Below are positions 42,352 through 49,834 of a DNA stretch of 64,000 nt, piece after piece (the stretch's first letter is position 1; every line of letters starts with the position of its first letter). The stretch comes from Bifidobacterium tsurumiense (lineage in GTDB: Bacteria; Actinomycetota; Actinomycetes; Actinomycetales; Bifidobacteriaceae). The notes below the pieces were generated by a model. That model was given only the letters and a program-made list of their open reading frames with translations, was not told the DNA's origin and ran no database searches. The DNA lies in assembly GCF_000741765.1 (NCBI RefSeq), contig NZ_JGZU01000002.1:62001-126000 (forward strand). Direction: 5' to 3'. A program made the position numbers and the translations under genes.

Positions 42352-42587
42352 TTCCGGGATTTCCAGGTTTTCCGGGGACGATGCTTAACCAAGCTTCGGT
42401 ATCTGCGGGGTGGTGGTGAGCCGTATTGCGAAGATGGGTGTGGGCTCTGCAGGATCCGAGGTTCCGTGTTAAGGTGATGAAGAGTCTCGCAAAATTGGCA
42501 AATTTACTGTAAATCTTATGAGAACCCAGGGTTTGTGGGCTGTGTTTTCCAGATATTCGAAGCAAACGGTTGCTGAGCCGAGTGGAC

Positions 42588-43475
42588 TCATCTGTACTGC
42601 GGGAAAAATGATAAGAAGTCGGCATTCCGCTTTTGTTTTCGTTCAACCACTCTGCGAATAATGCCAACAAGCTCACGACGTGAGTGCTCTGTGCGCATAT
42701 GCTCTTTGTCGATGGTCAGCACTTCGCAGCCGTGACCCTGTATTTTCAGGATCCGGTTCGAATCCAGCTGGATGTGGCGCTTCCCGGTATGCCAAGCCCG
42801 GCCTTGATACTCAATCACTATGCCCAATTTGGGATAGGACATGTCGACATGCCAGTTCTCACCTGTAACAGGATCCACAAATATTTCATTTACTGCGGGT
42901 CTTGGGAATCCAGACCCCTCCAAGAGAAGGCGAACTCGAGTCTCCATGGGGGAATCCGTTTTGGGAACCGTATGTTGCAGCGCCCAGCGCAGATTGCGGA
43001 TTCCACGCGACGATCTCAACTCAGACACACGCCGTCGTAACTCCTGAATGCACTCGGTTCCTCTGCTGCGGTGGCGTTGACTGATTGCGTCGAGAATGAC
43101 GACAAGCTCTTCTTTGCTGCAGAATGAGGCCATTTGCACGCATGTGGTGATTTCATCGGTGATAAGCACTGTGGTTTCGTCATCTATTCGAATTTCCTTT
43201 ATCGACGAAGCGGCAACGAAGGTGTGATAGGTGGTGCCTTTTACGCAAGAGCGCTTGGTTTTGGTGGGCGAACAGACGTGGACGTTGTTGTTCAGGCTGT
43301 GATTGCGCGGTACGGGTAGCATGAGTAGCTTCAGTGCGGTTATGAGTCCGAAGACGGGCTGCTTTCGAGACCGTTGTTGAGTCATGAGGCACTTCTGGAT
43401 TTCCCGCTTTGCTTCTTCAACAGGTTGCGCTAGTGCTTGGAATTCCGCCTGTGTTATGGGTTGGTTCGCATTCAT
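42588..43475 (-). CDS. DUF559-type protein with predicted restriction-endonuclease-like fold
   Basis: Hypothetical protein of 295 residues. The C-terminal 110 residues resemble the DUF559/very-short-patch-repair endonuclease fold: ENWHVDMSYPKLGIVIEYQG carries an Asp, then a Glu-x-Gln, followed by HTGKRHIQLDSNRILKIQGHGCEVLTI. Residues 1-140 are basic and of unknown fold; in similar proteins this part is labelled AbiEi-like. I cannot give a cellular function. It is convergent with the helicase gene, and its upstream side faces the 106-bp element copy B. Confidence 0.7.
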   Translation of the reverse strand: MNANQPITQAEFQALAQPVEEAKREIQKCLMTQQRSRKQPVFGLITALKLLMLPVPRNHSLNNNVHVCSPTKTKRSCVKGTTYHTFVAASSIKEIRIDDETTVLITDEITTCVQMASFCSKEELVVILDAISQRHRSRGTECIQELRRRVSELRSSRGIRNLRWALQHTVPKTDSPMETRVRLLLEGSGFPRPAVNEIFVDPVTGENWHVDMSYPKLGIVIEYQGRAWHTGKRHIQLDSNRILKIQGHGCEVLTIDKEHMRTEHSRRELVGIIRRVVERKQKRNADFLSFFPQYR

Positions 43476-43531
43476 GCCTTGAATCTACATCTTTATGGAT
43501 TTTCGGCCCGGGAGAACAGGGCAATGTGGAT

Positions 43532-43637
43532 AAAACCGCACAAGTTGAGTTTCGAGGTTCGGACAAACCACGAAAACGGCTGAATGAAGCCAGTCCAGAC
43601 ATCAAGGTCCACTCCGATTTTCATCTTGTGCGGTTTT
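43532..43637. repeat. 106-bp inverted-repeat element, copy B
   Basis: Left arm TAAAACCGCACAAGTTGA (43531-43548) and right arm TCATCTTGTGCGGTTTTA (43621-43638) match in 17 of 18 positions. Arms equal those of copy A (18382-18487) and the total length is identical, yet the 72 interior bases show little similarity. Confidence 0.7.
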
Positions 43638-43660
43638 ACCGAGCGAGACACGCCGACTGT

Positions 43661-43678
43661 ACTTCAAGTACTTGAAGT
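43661..43678. promoter_or_regulatory. 18-bp perfect palindrome, MerR-type operator
   Basis: ACTTCAAGT followed by ACTTGAAGT forms a perfect palindrome 16 bases before the merR start. NmlR/AdhR-like MerR proteins bind palindromes of this kind between -35 and -10. Autoregulation and control of the downstream cupin, flavodoxin and CMD genes is the natural reading (inference). Confidence 0.65.
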
Positions 43679-43694
43679 TCCTAGTCTTCGAAGT

Positions 43695-44174
43695 ATGAGC
43701 ACAGAATCTGTTACAACCCGCGCCGTGGAACCCCACTGGCACACCATTCGAGAGGCCTCGCTGCTTTGCGGTCTGCCGGAGAGCACTCTGCGCTATTACG
43801 AGTCCATAGGGATTCTCGGCCCGATCGCGCGTGACCCGAGTTCGGGTCACCGTTCGTACAGCGATGCCGATATGAACACACTTGATATTGTGTCCTGTCT
43901 CTCTGCGACAGGAATGCCTCTGGAAGATATGAAAGCGTATCTTCGCAATACGAAACTAGGTCAGCAAGGCGCTCAGCAGCAGATGGAGTTGCTTGATGAG
44001 CAGGCTCTCCGTCTGTCGTCCAAACTCGAGCGTTTGAAAATCCAACAGGCGTACGTCAATCTCAAACTGATGTATTGGTCGCTGGTGTCACAAGGCAAAC
44101 AAGAAGAGGCCCAAGCGCTTGTTGCCGACAATAGAACCATCATTGACGAAGTAAAACAAACTAACGAGGAATAG
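43695..44174 (+). CDS. MerR-family transcriptional regulator
   Basis: Protein of 159 residues. The N-terminal winged helix reads HTIREASLLCGLPESTLRYYESIGILGP (split over residues 17-44), the core MerR block, followed by the dimerisation coiled coil (LLDEQALRLSSKLERLKIQQ). The single Cys at GLP in the DNA domain is not a metal site; no Cys cluster is seen at the C-terminus, so sensing of metals is unlikely. Relatives near redox enzymes respond to aldehydes or electrophiles. It heads a run with the cupin and flavodoxin genes, spaced 12 and 23 bases. Confidence 0.87.
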   Translation: MSTESVTTRAVEPHWHTIREASLLCGLPESTLRYYESIGILGPIARDPSSGHRSYSDADMNTLDIVSCLSATGMPLEDMKAYLRNTKLGQQGAQQQMELLDEQALRLSSKLERLKIQQAYVNLKLMYWSLVSQGKQEEAQALVADNRTIIDEVKQTNEE

Positions 44175-44186
44175 AAGGTGGAAATT

Positions 44187-44600
44187 ATGAATACCACACC
44201 ACGGACTGCAGCAAATACCGCACACGGTCCTGCTGATTGGTTCACGGGCGATGTGTACATCGACCCGATCTCCTCTCCGGATTCTCAAACCGGATGCAAT
44301 CTGAGTTCCGCGCACGTGCATTTCACTCCGGGCGCTCGCACTGCTTGGCATAACCACCCGAACGGACAACTGTTGTTCGTCACCGATGGTGTGGGCTATG
44401 TTGGTCGTCGTGATGGCAGCGTGCAGGAAATCCGCCAGGGGGATAGCGTGTGGATTGAGCCGGGCGAGGATCACTGGCATGGAGCCGCGCCTGATCATTT
44501 CATGGCTCATGTGGCTACGCTGCAAGTTGATGAACAGGGAAACGGCTCAACTTGGCTGGAGCACGTGAGCGATGAGGAATACCGCGGGGATCGCAAGTAA
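44187..44600 (+). CDS. Cupin-domain protein (QdoI/YhhW-like small cupin)
   Basis: Single-domain cupin of 137 residues. Motif 1 is HVHFTPGARTAWHNHPNGQ with two metal-binding His; motif 2 is GDSVWIEPGEDHWHGAAPDH with a third His. This resembles the small cupins encoded beside carboxymuconolactone decarboxylase-like proteins and flavodoxins. Activity is unknown; it may detoxify a quinone or lactone. ATG 44187 is preferred over GTG 44178 because GGTGG lies just upstream. Confidence 0.83.
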   Translation: MNTTPRTAANTAHGPADWFTGDVYIDPISSPDSQTGCNLSSAHVHFTPGARTAWHNHPNGQLLFVTDGVGYVGRRDGSVQEIRQGDSVWIEPGEDHWHGAAPDHFMAHVATLQVDEQGNGSTWLEHVSDEEYRGDRK

Positions 44601-44623
44601 TTGCTCAATAGGAGGTGGTGACA

Positions 44624-45106
44624 GTGAACAAGCGCAAGGTGGTCACGTATTTTTCGATAACGGGAACCACCGAGCGCGCAGCGCGTTTGCTGGTCGAAGC
44701 CGCTGGCGCAGATGTGGTGCCGATCGAAGCTCAGACACCGTACAGCTCGGCTGATGTGGATTGGCGAAACAAACAAAGTCGTTGCGTGGCAGAACACGAA
44801 GATCCGGCTTTACGTCCGGAAATTGCATCGGCTCCGAATGCCGGCGAATATGATGTGATTTTCCTGGGTTACCCGTTGTGGTGGGAACAAGCGCCAAACA
44901 TCATTCGTTCCTTCTTGGAATCACAGCAATGGGAAGGAAAAACGATTATTCCTTTCGCGACTTCCTCATCGAGCATTTCCGGAAGTGATGGAAAGCACCT
45001 GCATTCCAGTGCGTCGGATGCTGATTGGAAAGAGGGACGTCGCATCACATATCGCGATACCGTGCAGTCTCTTGGACGGTGGATTCAACAGCTTGGCATT
45101 GAATAA
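44624..45106 (+). CDS. Flavodoxin
   Basis: Protein of 160 residues. The FMN phosphate loop is TYFSITGTTERAARLL at the N-terminus, where S-x-T-G-T-T binds the phosphate. Later, YDVIFLGYPLWWEQAP and FATSSSSISGSDGKHL provide the ring-stacking loops, as in short-chain flavodoxins of the FldA_like 4 group. Likely a one- or two-electron donor for a reductase. GTG 44624 has AGGAGG eight bases upstream; GTG 44615 is in frame but would lie within the ribosome site. Confidence 0.86.
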   Translation: MNKRKVVTYFSITGTTERAARLLVEAAGADVVPIEAQTPYSSADVDWRNKQSRCVAEHEDPALRPEIASAPNAGEYDVIFLGYPLWWEQAPNIIRSFLESQQWEGKTIIPFATSSSSISGSDGKHLHSSASDADWKEGRRITYRDTVQSLGRWIQQLGIE

Positions 45107-45271
45107 ACCTGCGGGCTGCGACATGCAATAGAGCTTGCGCTGGTGGCGGAAGTAATGGGCATACGGAAGAAGTGGGTATTTGAGTAAACGCGAGGGTTGC
45201 TGCAAGGAGTAGATCGCCATTGGCAGCAGTCCCAGGACTACGTGAAGCGTTTGATATGAAAGGAGATATCT

Positions 45272-46060
45272 ATGGAACACAACACTATGAATGAGGATGC
45301 AAAGGGGCGCATTGACGCGACTGAGCGAAACATGCAGGCGCTGTTTCATCAATCAGCAGTGACGGACCAGGGCAATAACCCAGAGTTCATGCGGATTTTG
45401 CAGCGCTTTATCTTCGGCGAGGTATGCGAGGTCGGTAGCCTCGACAACCATACGCGCGAATTGGTGACAATTACCGTGCTCACAGTGAATCAGACACTGC
45501 CGCAGCTGAAGGCGCATATCAATGCATGCCTGAATGTGAAGGCGACTCCTGAGGAGATCCGCGAAGTCATCTATCAATGCGCTCCGTTTATCGGTTTCCC
45601 CAAGACCTTGAATGCCATCGCTGTAATGGATGAGGTATTCGATGATCACGGCATCGCACTTCCTATGGAAGATACGGCTACTGTCGACGAAGGCAATCGT
45701 CACGAAGTCGGCGCCTCCATTCAGGACGAGTTCTATGGCGATGAGATCAAAGAACGTTATGCCTGGTTGCCGGGCGAGTTCGCTCCGGCGGTACCGGAGT
45801 GGCTGACCTCATACGCTTTTGGCGATATTGCAAGCCGCAAAGGTCTTGAAACCCGTGAGCGGGAACTACTTATCGTGGTTATATTGGCGGCTTTGGGTGG
45901 AGCGGAAATGCAGGTGCGCTCGCATATTTCCGGTGCCATAAAAGCCGGTAATGATGCTGAGCGTATCGTGTGCGCTTTGGCTCATGCTATGCCTTATATG
46001 GGATTCCCGCGTTTCTTCAATGCGCTCAATGCCGCGCGAGAAATATTAGAGACTAAATAA
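45272..46060 (+). CDS. Carboxymuconolactone decarboxylase family protein, two domains
   Basis: Protein of 262 residues with two CMD folds, about residues 35-120 (TRELVTITVLTVNQTLPQLKAHINACLN) and 175-255 (RERELLIVVILAALGGAEMQVRSHISGAIKAG). The CxxC pair of AhpD-type peroxidases is missing in both, so thiol peroxidase activity is not expected. It follows the cupin and flavodoxin genes in the same direction after 165 bases, and AGGAGAT precedes ATG 45272. The group may handle quinones, lactones or aldehydes under control of the MerR protein (inference). Confidence 0.84.
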   Translation: MEHNTMNEDAKGRIDATERNMQALFHQSAVTDQGNNPEFMRILQRFIFGEVCEVGSLDNHTRELVTITVLTVNQTLPQLKAHINACLNVKATPEEIREVIYQCAPFIGFPKTLNAIAVMDEVFDDHGIALPMEDTATVDEGNRHEVGASIQDEFYGDEIKERYAWLPGEFAPAVPEWLTSYAFGDIASRKGLETRERELLIVVILAALGGAEMQVRSHISGAIKAGNDAERIVCALAHAMPYMGFPRFFNALNAAREILETK

Positions 46061-46231
46061 TGAGGTCCTGATTCTCTAGGCGCCCGTTCGCTCGCTGTAA
46101 TAATCGCAGTATGGGTGAGCGGGCGCCTTCTTGTTGCGGCGTTGCAAACAGAGAAATACACGATCCGCAACGCCAGGGCTCATGGCTCTGACATCAAGGA
46201 TTTTGTCCGCTTCCGCGCATATTTTGGACAC

Positions 46232-48043
46232 ATGAATTCCAAAGCACTTCGAATGTCCACGATGTTTCTGCGCACGTTGCGCGAAGATCCTGCAGACGCT
46301 GATGTCGATTCCGCAAAACTGTTGCAACGAGCCGGATATATTCGGAAATCCGCACCGGGAATATGGACCTGGCTTCCTCTCGGTTTGAAGGTGCTGAACA
46401 AGATTCAGGACATTATTCGCGAGGAAATGGATGGTATCGGGGCACAGGAAGTGCATTTCCCGGCATTGCTGCCCCGCGAGCCGTATGAGGCCACGCATCG
46501 TTGGGAAGAATACGGCGACAATATCTTCCGCTTGAAGGACCGTCATGATGCGGATTATCTGCTGGCTCCAACGCATGAGGAAGTGTTCACCTTGCTCGTC
46601 AAGGATATGTATTCCTCGTACAAGGATCTGCCGGTGACGTTGTATCAGATCCAGACCAAGTATCGTGATGAATTCCGTCCGCGTGCTGGATTGATCCGTG
46701 GACGTGAGTTCATTATGAAGGATGCGTATTCCTTCACCGTGGATGAAGAGGGTATGCGCAAGGCATATCTGGATGAGCGCAGCGCGTATGAACGCATTTT
46801 CCAACGTCTTGATCTCAAGTATGTGCCTGTTTTCGCAATGTCGGGTCCTATGGGCGGCTCCGCATCCGAGGAGTTTTTGGCACCCATGCCTATCGGCGAG
46901 GATACTTTCGCATTGGCTCCCTCTGGCAAGGCCTGGAACGTCGAGGCTTTGTCCACTCCGGAAGTGCCCGAGGTTGATTATTCGTCGATCCCCGCAGCTC
47001 AGAAAAAGCCCACCGCACATGCAGAAACCATTGACGGCATGGTGGAACGTGCCAATGAACTCTATCCGCGTGAGGATGGCAGGCAATGGCAGGCCAGCGA
47101 TATTCTGAAGAACGTCGTTATTGCAGTCAAGCACGCTCCGGATGACGAGCATGAAGAGGCTTGGCGCGAATTGGTCGCTATTGGCGTGCCCGGTGACCGT
47201 CAGATCGATATGAAGCGTTTGGAAGCTCAGTTCGCTCCTTCCGAGATCGAAGAGGCGACAGCAGAAGAGCTGCAAAGCCATGCTGAACTGGTTCGCGGTT
47301 ATATTGGGCCGATGGCTTTGGGACCGCAGGCCCGTCGCGAGGATTCCGGCATTGCTGAGCCGATACGTTATTTCCTTGATGCTCATATTGCCCGTGGTTC
47401 CGCTTGGTTCACCGGTGCAGATGAACATGAAGTCGATTATTACGATCTGGTGTATGGTCGTGATTTCGAGGTCGATGGGACTGTTGAAGCCGTCGAAGTG
47501 CGCACAGGCGATATGAGCCCTGACGGCTCGGGTCCTTTGAGTTTCGAGCGTGGTGTGGAGATCGGTCAGGTCTTCCAACTTGGTTTGAAGTATTCCGAAG
47601 CCTTGGGTCTCAAGGTTCTGGACCAGAATGGAAAGACCGTTCCCGTCTGGATGGGTTGCTATGGCATCGGCGTCTCGCGTGTGCTTGCCTGCATCGCTGA
47701 AACTCATCATGATGACAGTGGTTTGGCTTGGCCGGAGGCCATTGCGCCTGCTCAGGTGCATGTTGTTGCAACTGGTAAGGATGCTGTGGCTTTCGAAGCT
47801 GCCGAACGCTTGGTCAATGAGTTGGAAGAGCGTGGTATTGAGGTTATTTACGACGACCGCCCGAAGGTCTCTCCTGGTGTGAAGTTCAAGGATGCCGAGC
47901 TTATCGGTGTGCCGTTTATTGCAGTTGCCGGACGCGATACCGTGAATAACGGAACCATTGAAATCCGTGATCGCAATGGTGAAAACAAGGTCGCCGTTCC
48001 TGCTCAGGAAGCAGCGCAGGAATTGTTGAAGCGCTTGTCGTGA
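46232..48043 (+). CDS. proS: Prolyl-tRNA synthetase
   Basis: Class II aminoacyl-tRNA synthetase of 603 residues, bacterial type with the editing insertion. Motif 2 TKYRDEFRPRAGLIRGREFIMKDAYSF is split at about residue 140, the INS editing domain covers about 225-400, and motif 3 is GCYGIGVSRVLACI near 475. ATG 46232 gives MNSKALRMSTMFLRTLRED, the normal start; ATG 46253 is the alternative. No strong ribosome site is visible for either. It charges tRNA-Pro. A terminator follows. Confidence 0.96.
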   Translation: MNSKALRMSTMFLRTLREDPADADVDSAKLLQRAGYIRKSAPGIWTWLPLGLKVLNKIQDIIREEMDGIGAQEVHFPALLPREPYEATHRWEEYGDNIFRLKDRHDADYLLAPTHEEVFTLLVKDMYSSYKDLPVTLYQIQTKYRDEFRPRAGLIRGREFIMKDAYSFTVDEEGMRKAYLDERSAYERIFQRLDLKYVPVFAMSGPMGGSASEEFLAPMPIGEDTFALAPSGKAWNVEALSTPEVPEVDYSSIPAAQKKPTAHAETIDGMVERANELYPREDGRQWQASDILKNVVIAVKHAPDDEHEEAWRELVAIGVPGDRQIDMKRLEAQFAPSEIEEATAEELQSHAELVRGYIGPMALGPQARREDSGIAEPIRYFLDAHIARGSAWFTGADEHEVDYYDLVYGRDFEVDGTVEAVEVRTGDMSPDGSGPLSFERGVEIGQVFQLGLKYSEALGLKVLDQNGKTVPVWMGCYGIGVSRVLACIAETHHDDSGLAWPEAIAPAQVHVVATGKDAVAFEAAERLVNELEERGIEVIYDDRPKVSPGVKFKDAELIGVPFIAVAGRDTVNNGTIEIRDRNGENKVAVPAQEAAQELLKRLS

Positions 48044-48083
48044 ATGGCCGGTAATCAGCATATTCGCTGAAGTAGTGAATATG

Positions 48084-48112
48084 GGCGGGTGACGAGAGTC
48101 ATCCGCCTTTTT
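48084..48112 (+). terminator. Rho-independent terminator of proS
   Basis: GGCGGGTGAC (48084-48093) pairs with GTCATCCGCC (48098-48107) around GAGA, then TTTTTATTTT. Confidence 0.92.
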
Positions 48113-48548
48113 ATTTTGCGTTTATTGGTTTTGGCTTATAGGTGCTATTCGTTTGGTGCTACGTGCAATTCGTCTTATGGGGATTGTTATTGGTGCTATG
48201 CACGTATTCGGAAGCTGCGAAAATCCCGTTGCATATGAGCTGGGCAATCTTGTGAGCTTTGCCTGCACAATGTTGATGGCACCTAGAATCAAACGATTAG
48301 CGTGATTTGTTGCGAATATATTGCCCACCTCAATATGGAGAACACGCTGAAATGTGGATAAGTGGAGGCCTCCGACCACATGTCCAGAATCAAGGGTTAT
48401 CGAGATGAAGATTCAGGCATAGTAGTGATACCGCACAACCCGCGAGTGTGCATGCAGTCCTCGTGGATTCGTCCAGGAAACTCAAGGTTGAGAACTTGAT
48501 ACGAGTCTTCAGGTTGATGCGGACCACACGTTAGGAAGGATACACAGC
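48113..48548. other. Spacer between proS and ssb
   Basis: No gene or RNA is supported. The ssb ribosome site GGAAGGA lies at its end (48534-48540). Confidence 0.4.
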
Positions 48549-49207
48549 ATGACTCAGCAAGGCACGGTGACGATAACCGGATATGTAGCAATGAGCCAGT
48601 GAGTTTCGGACGAGATGATGTTGCCTGTTCATTTCGCATAGGCAGTACGCGTAGTTATTATCAGGCTTCAAGCAATCAATGGCATGAACATCCAACGACA
48701 TGGATAACTGTTAAGACATTCCGTAACCTTGCAACGAATACCCGCATGAGCATTCATAAAGGGGATCCGGTCATAGTAACAGGGGTTCTGAATACTGAGG
48801 AGTGGGTTCAGGACGGCAATAAACGCAGTCGAATGGTGGTTGAAGCCAGCAGTATTGGTCATGATTTGAGTATGGGATACAGCCAATTCACAAGGCTCAA
48901 ATCGGGAGACCCAGTTATGGCCGAGAGAAATGCTCGGCGAAGTGTCGGCTTCGTCGGGGCAGATTCCAGTGGGAAAGATGCAGGTCCTCAGTCTCGTCAG
49001 CAAGAAAATAGTGATGGCAACCAAGCGGAATCATTGGGCGTCGATCCTTGGAATGGTGATGAAGGAGTTGGCGGACAGAATGCGGTAACTTCTGAGGGGT
49101 CGCAAGCTGCGACATCTCATGAAGATGACGCTGCCTTTGGAAGGAAGAAGGAAAAGCCGCATGATGACATCACAGACGGTGACGAAGGCTTTAATGCAGA
49201 CTTCTGA
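48549..49207 (+). pseudogene. ssb: Single-stranded DNA-binding protein paralogue, frameshifted
   Basis: ATG 48549 (MTQQGTVTITGYVAMSQ) ends at TGA 48600 after 17 codons. The rest of an OB-fold SSB continues in another frame from about 48599: SFGRDDVACSFRIGSTRSYY, TWITVKTFRNLA, GDPVIVTGVLNTEEW. Adding one C to the CC at 48596-48597 gives YVAMSPVSFGRDD and a single protein of about 219 residues. The C-terminal 80 residues are Gln/Gly/Asp rich and end DGDEGFNADF, which resembles but is not the classic DDDIPF tip. It would coat single-stranded DNA; in Actinobacteria such copies are often the second SSB. Confidence 0.85.
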
Positions 49208-49283
49208 TGAAGTGATTTACGGGTATTCGGCGATGTATGCGACGGTTGGCAACCGGGGCGGCATATTGTAGCTAAGGTTGGTT

Positions 49284-49405
49284 GTCGATAGTTGATAGTC
49301 GGTAGCCGGTAGCCGGTTTTCGGTATTCGATAGCCGGAGTTTGATAGCCGGTAGCCGATAACCGATAGCTCATAGGCGATAGCCGATAACCGGTAGCTCA
49401 TAGTC
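49284..49405. repeat. Degenerate array of GATAGCCGGTAGCC-like units
   Basis: The stretch consists almost only of GATAG, GGTAG, CCGGT and CCGATAACC words, with a rough period of 21 bases. It starts 77 bases after the ssb stop. It gives a seven-residue periodic peptide on the minus strand, but no start or ribosome site supports a gene. Confidence 0.75.
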
Positions 49406-49488
49406 GAGGATCGAGGCGAGTCTTCTCTCGATACGTATCGTGTTGCCGGCAGATACGGTGTCCGGCAGAAACAGTGACCGGTGGATCG

Positions 49489-49660
49489 ATAAGCGAGATG
49501 TGACATGTCGTCCGCTCATCGATTTACCAGTTGCTCGGGTCTTAAGGAAACTCGCTTATAGACAGCGCATCTGGCTCGTTGAAACGTTGCGGCCTTTGCC
49601 GCGTACCGGCTGTAAGGAAACGCGGCAAAGACCACAATGTAGAGGCCACAAGGAAACGAG
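49489..49660 (+). ncRNA. Candidate structured RNA with three stems, each followed by AAGGAAA
   Basis: Stem 1: ATAAGCGAG (49489-49497) with CTCGCTTAT (49551-49559). Stem 2: CTTTGCCGCGT (49594-49604) with ACGCGGCAAAG (49620-49630). Stem 3: CTCGTT (49575-49580) with AACGAG (49655-49660), enclosing stem 2. In all three the word AAGGAAA (49544, 49614, 49650) directly precedes the 3' arm. No known family is recognised. It could equally be a terminator-like or repeat-derived feature, and strand is uncertain. Confidence 0.4.
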
Positions 49661-49794
49661 TTAGAAATTGTCACGCACCGAAAGAAGTGAATCGGTACGC
49701 GACTCCACATTGGATAGAAGGCTAAGCTGATTTGGAGCTGGCGACGTCCTGAGACAATGCATAGCCCGAGCGGCAGCAGGCCACCGCCTGAGGA

Positions 49795-49829
49795 GCAGCT
49801 CATCGGCTACAAGTACGCCGATGAGCTGC
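49795..49829 (-). terminator. Hairpin directly after pepO
   Basis: GCAGCTCATCGGC (49795-49807) pairs perfectly with GCCGATGAGCTGC (49817-49829), five bases beyond the pepO stop. No T run follows. Confidence 0.7.
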
Positions 49830-49834
49830 CAGCC

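Noticed and set aside
40948..43475. Defence island made of the PIF1-like helicase and the DUF559 protein
   Set aside because: The two genes are convergent, not an operon, both families are common in bifidobacterial chromosomes, and no further defence genes are nearby.
46076..48061. 661-codon open frame on the minus strand across proS
   Set aside because: It is the antisense shadow of proS; its translation has no family pattern, and proS is clearly real.
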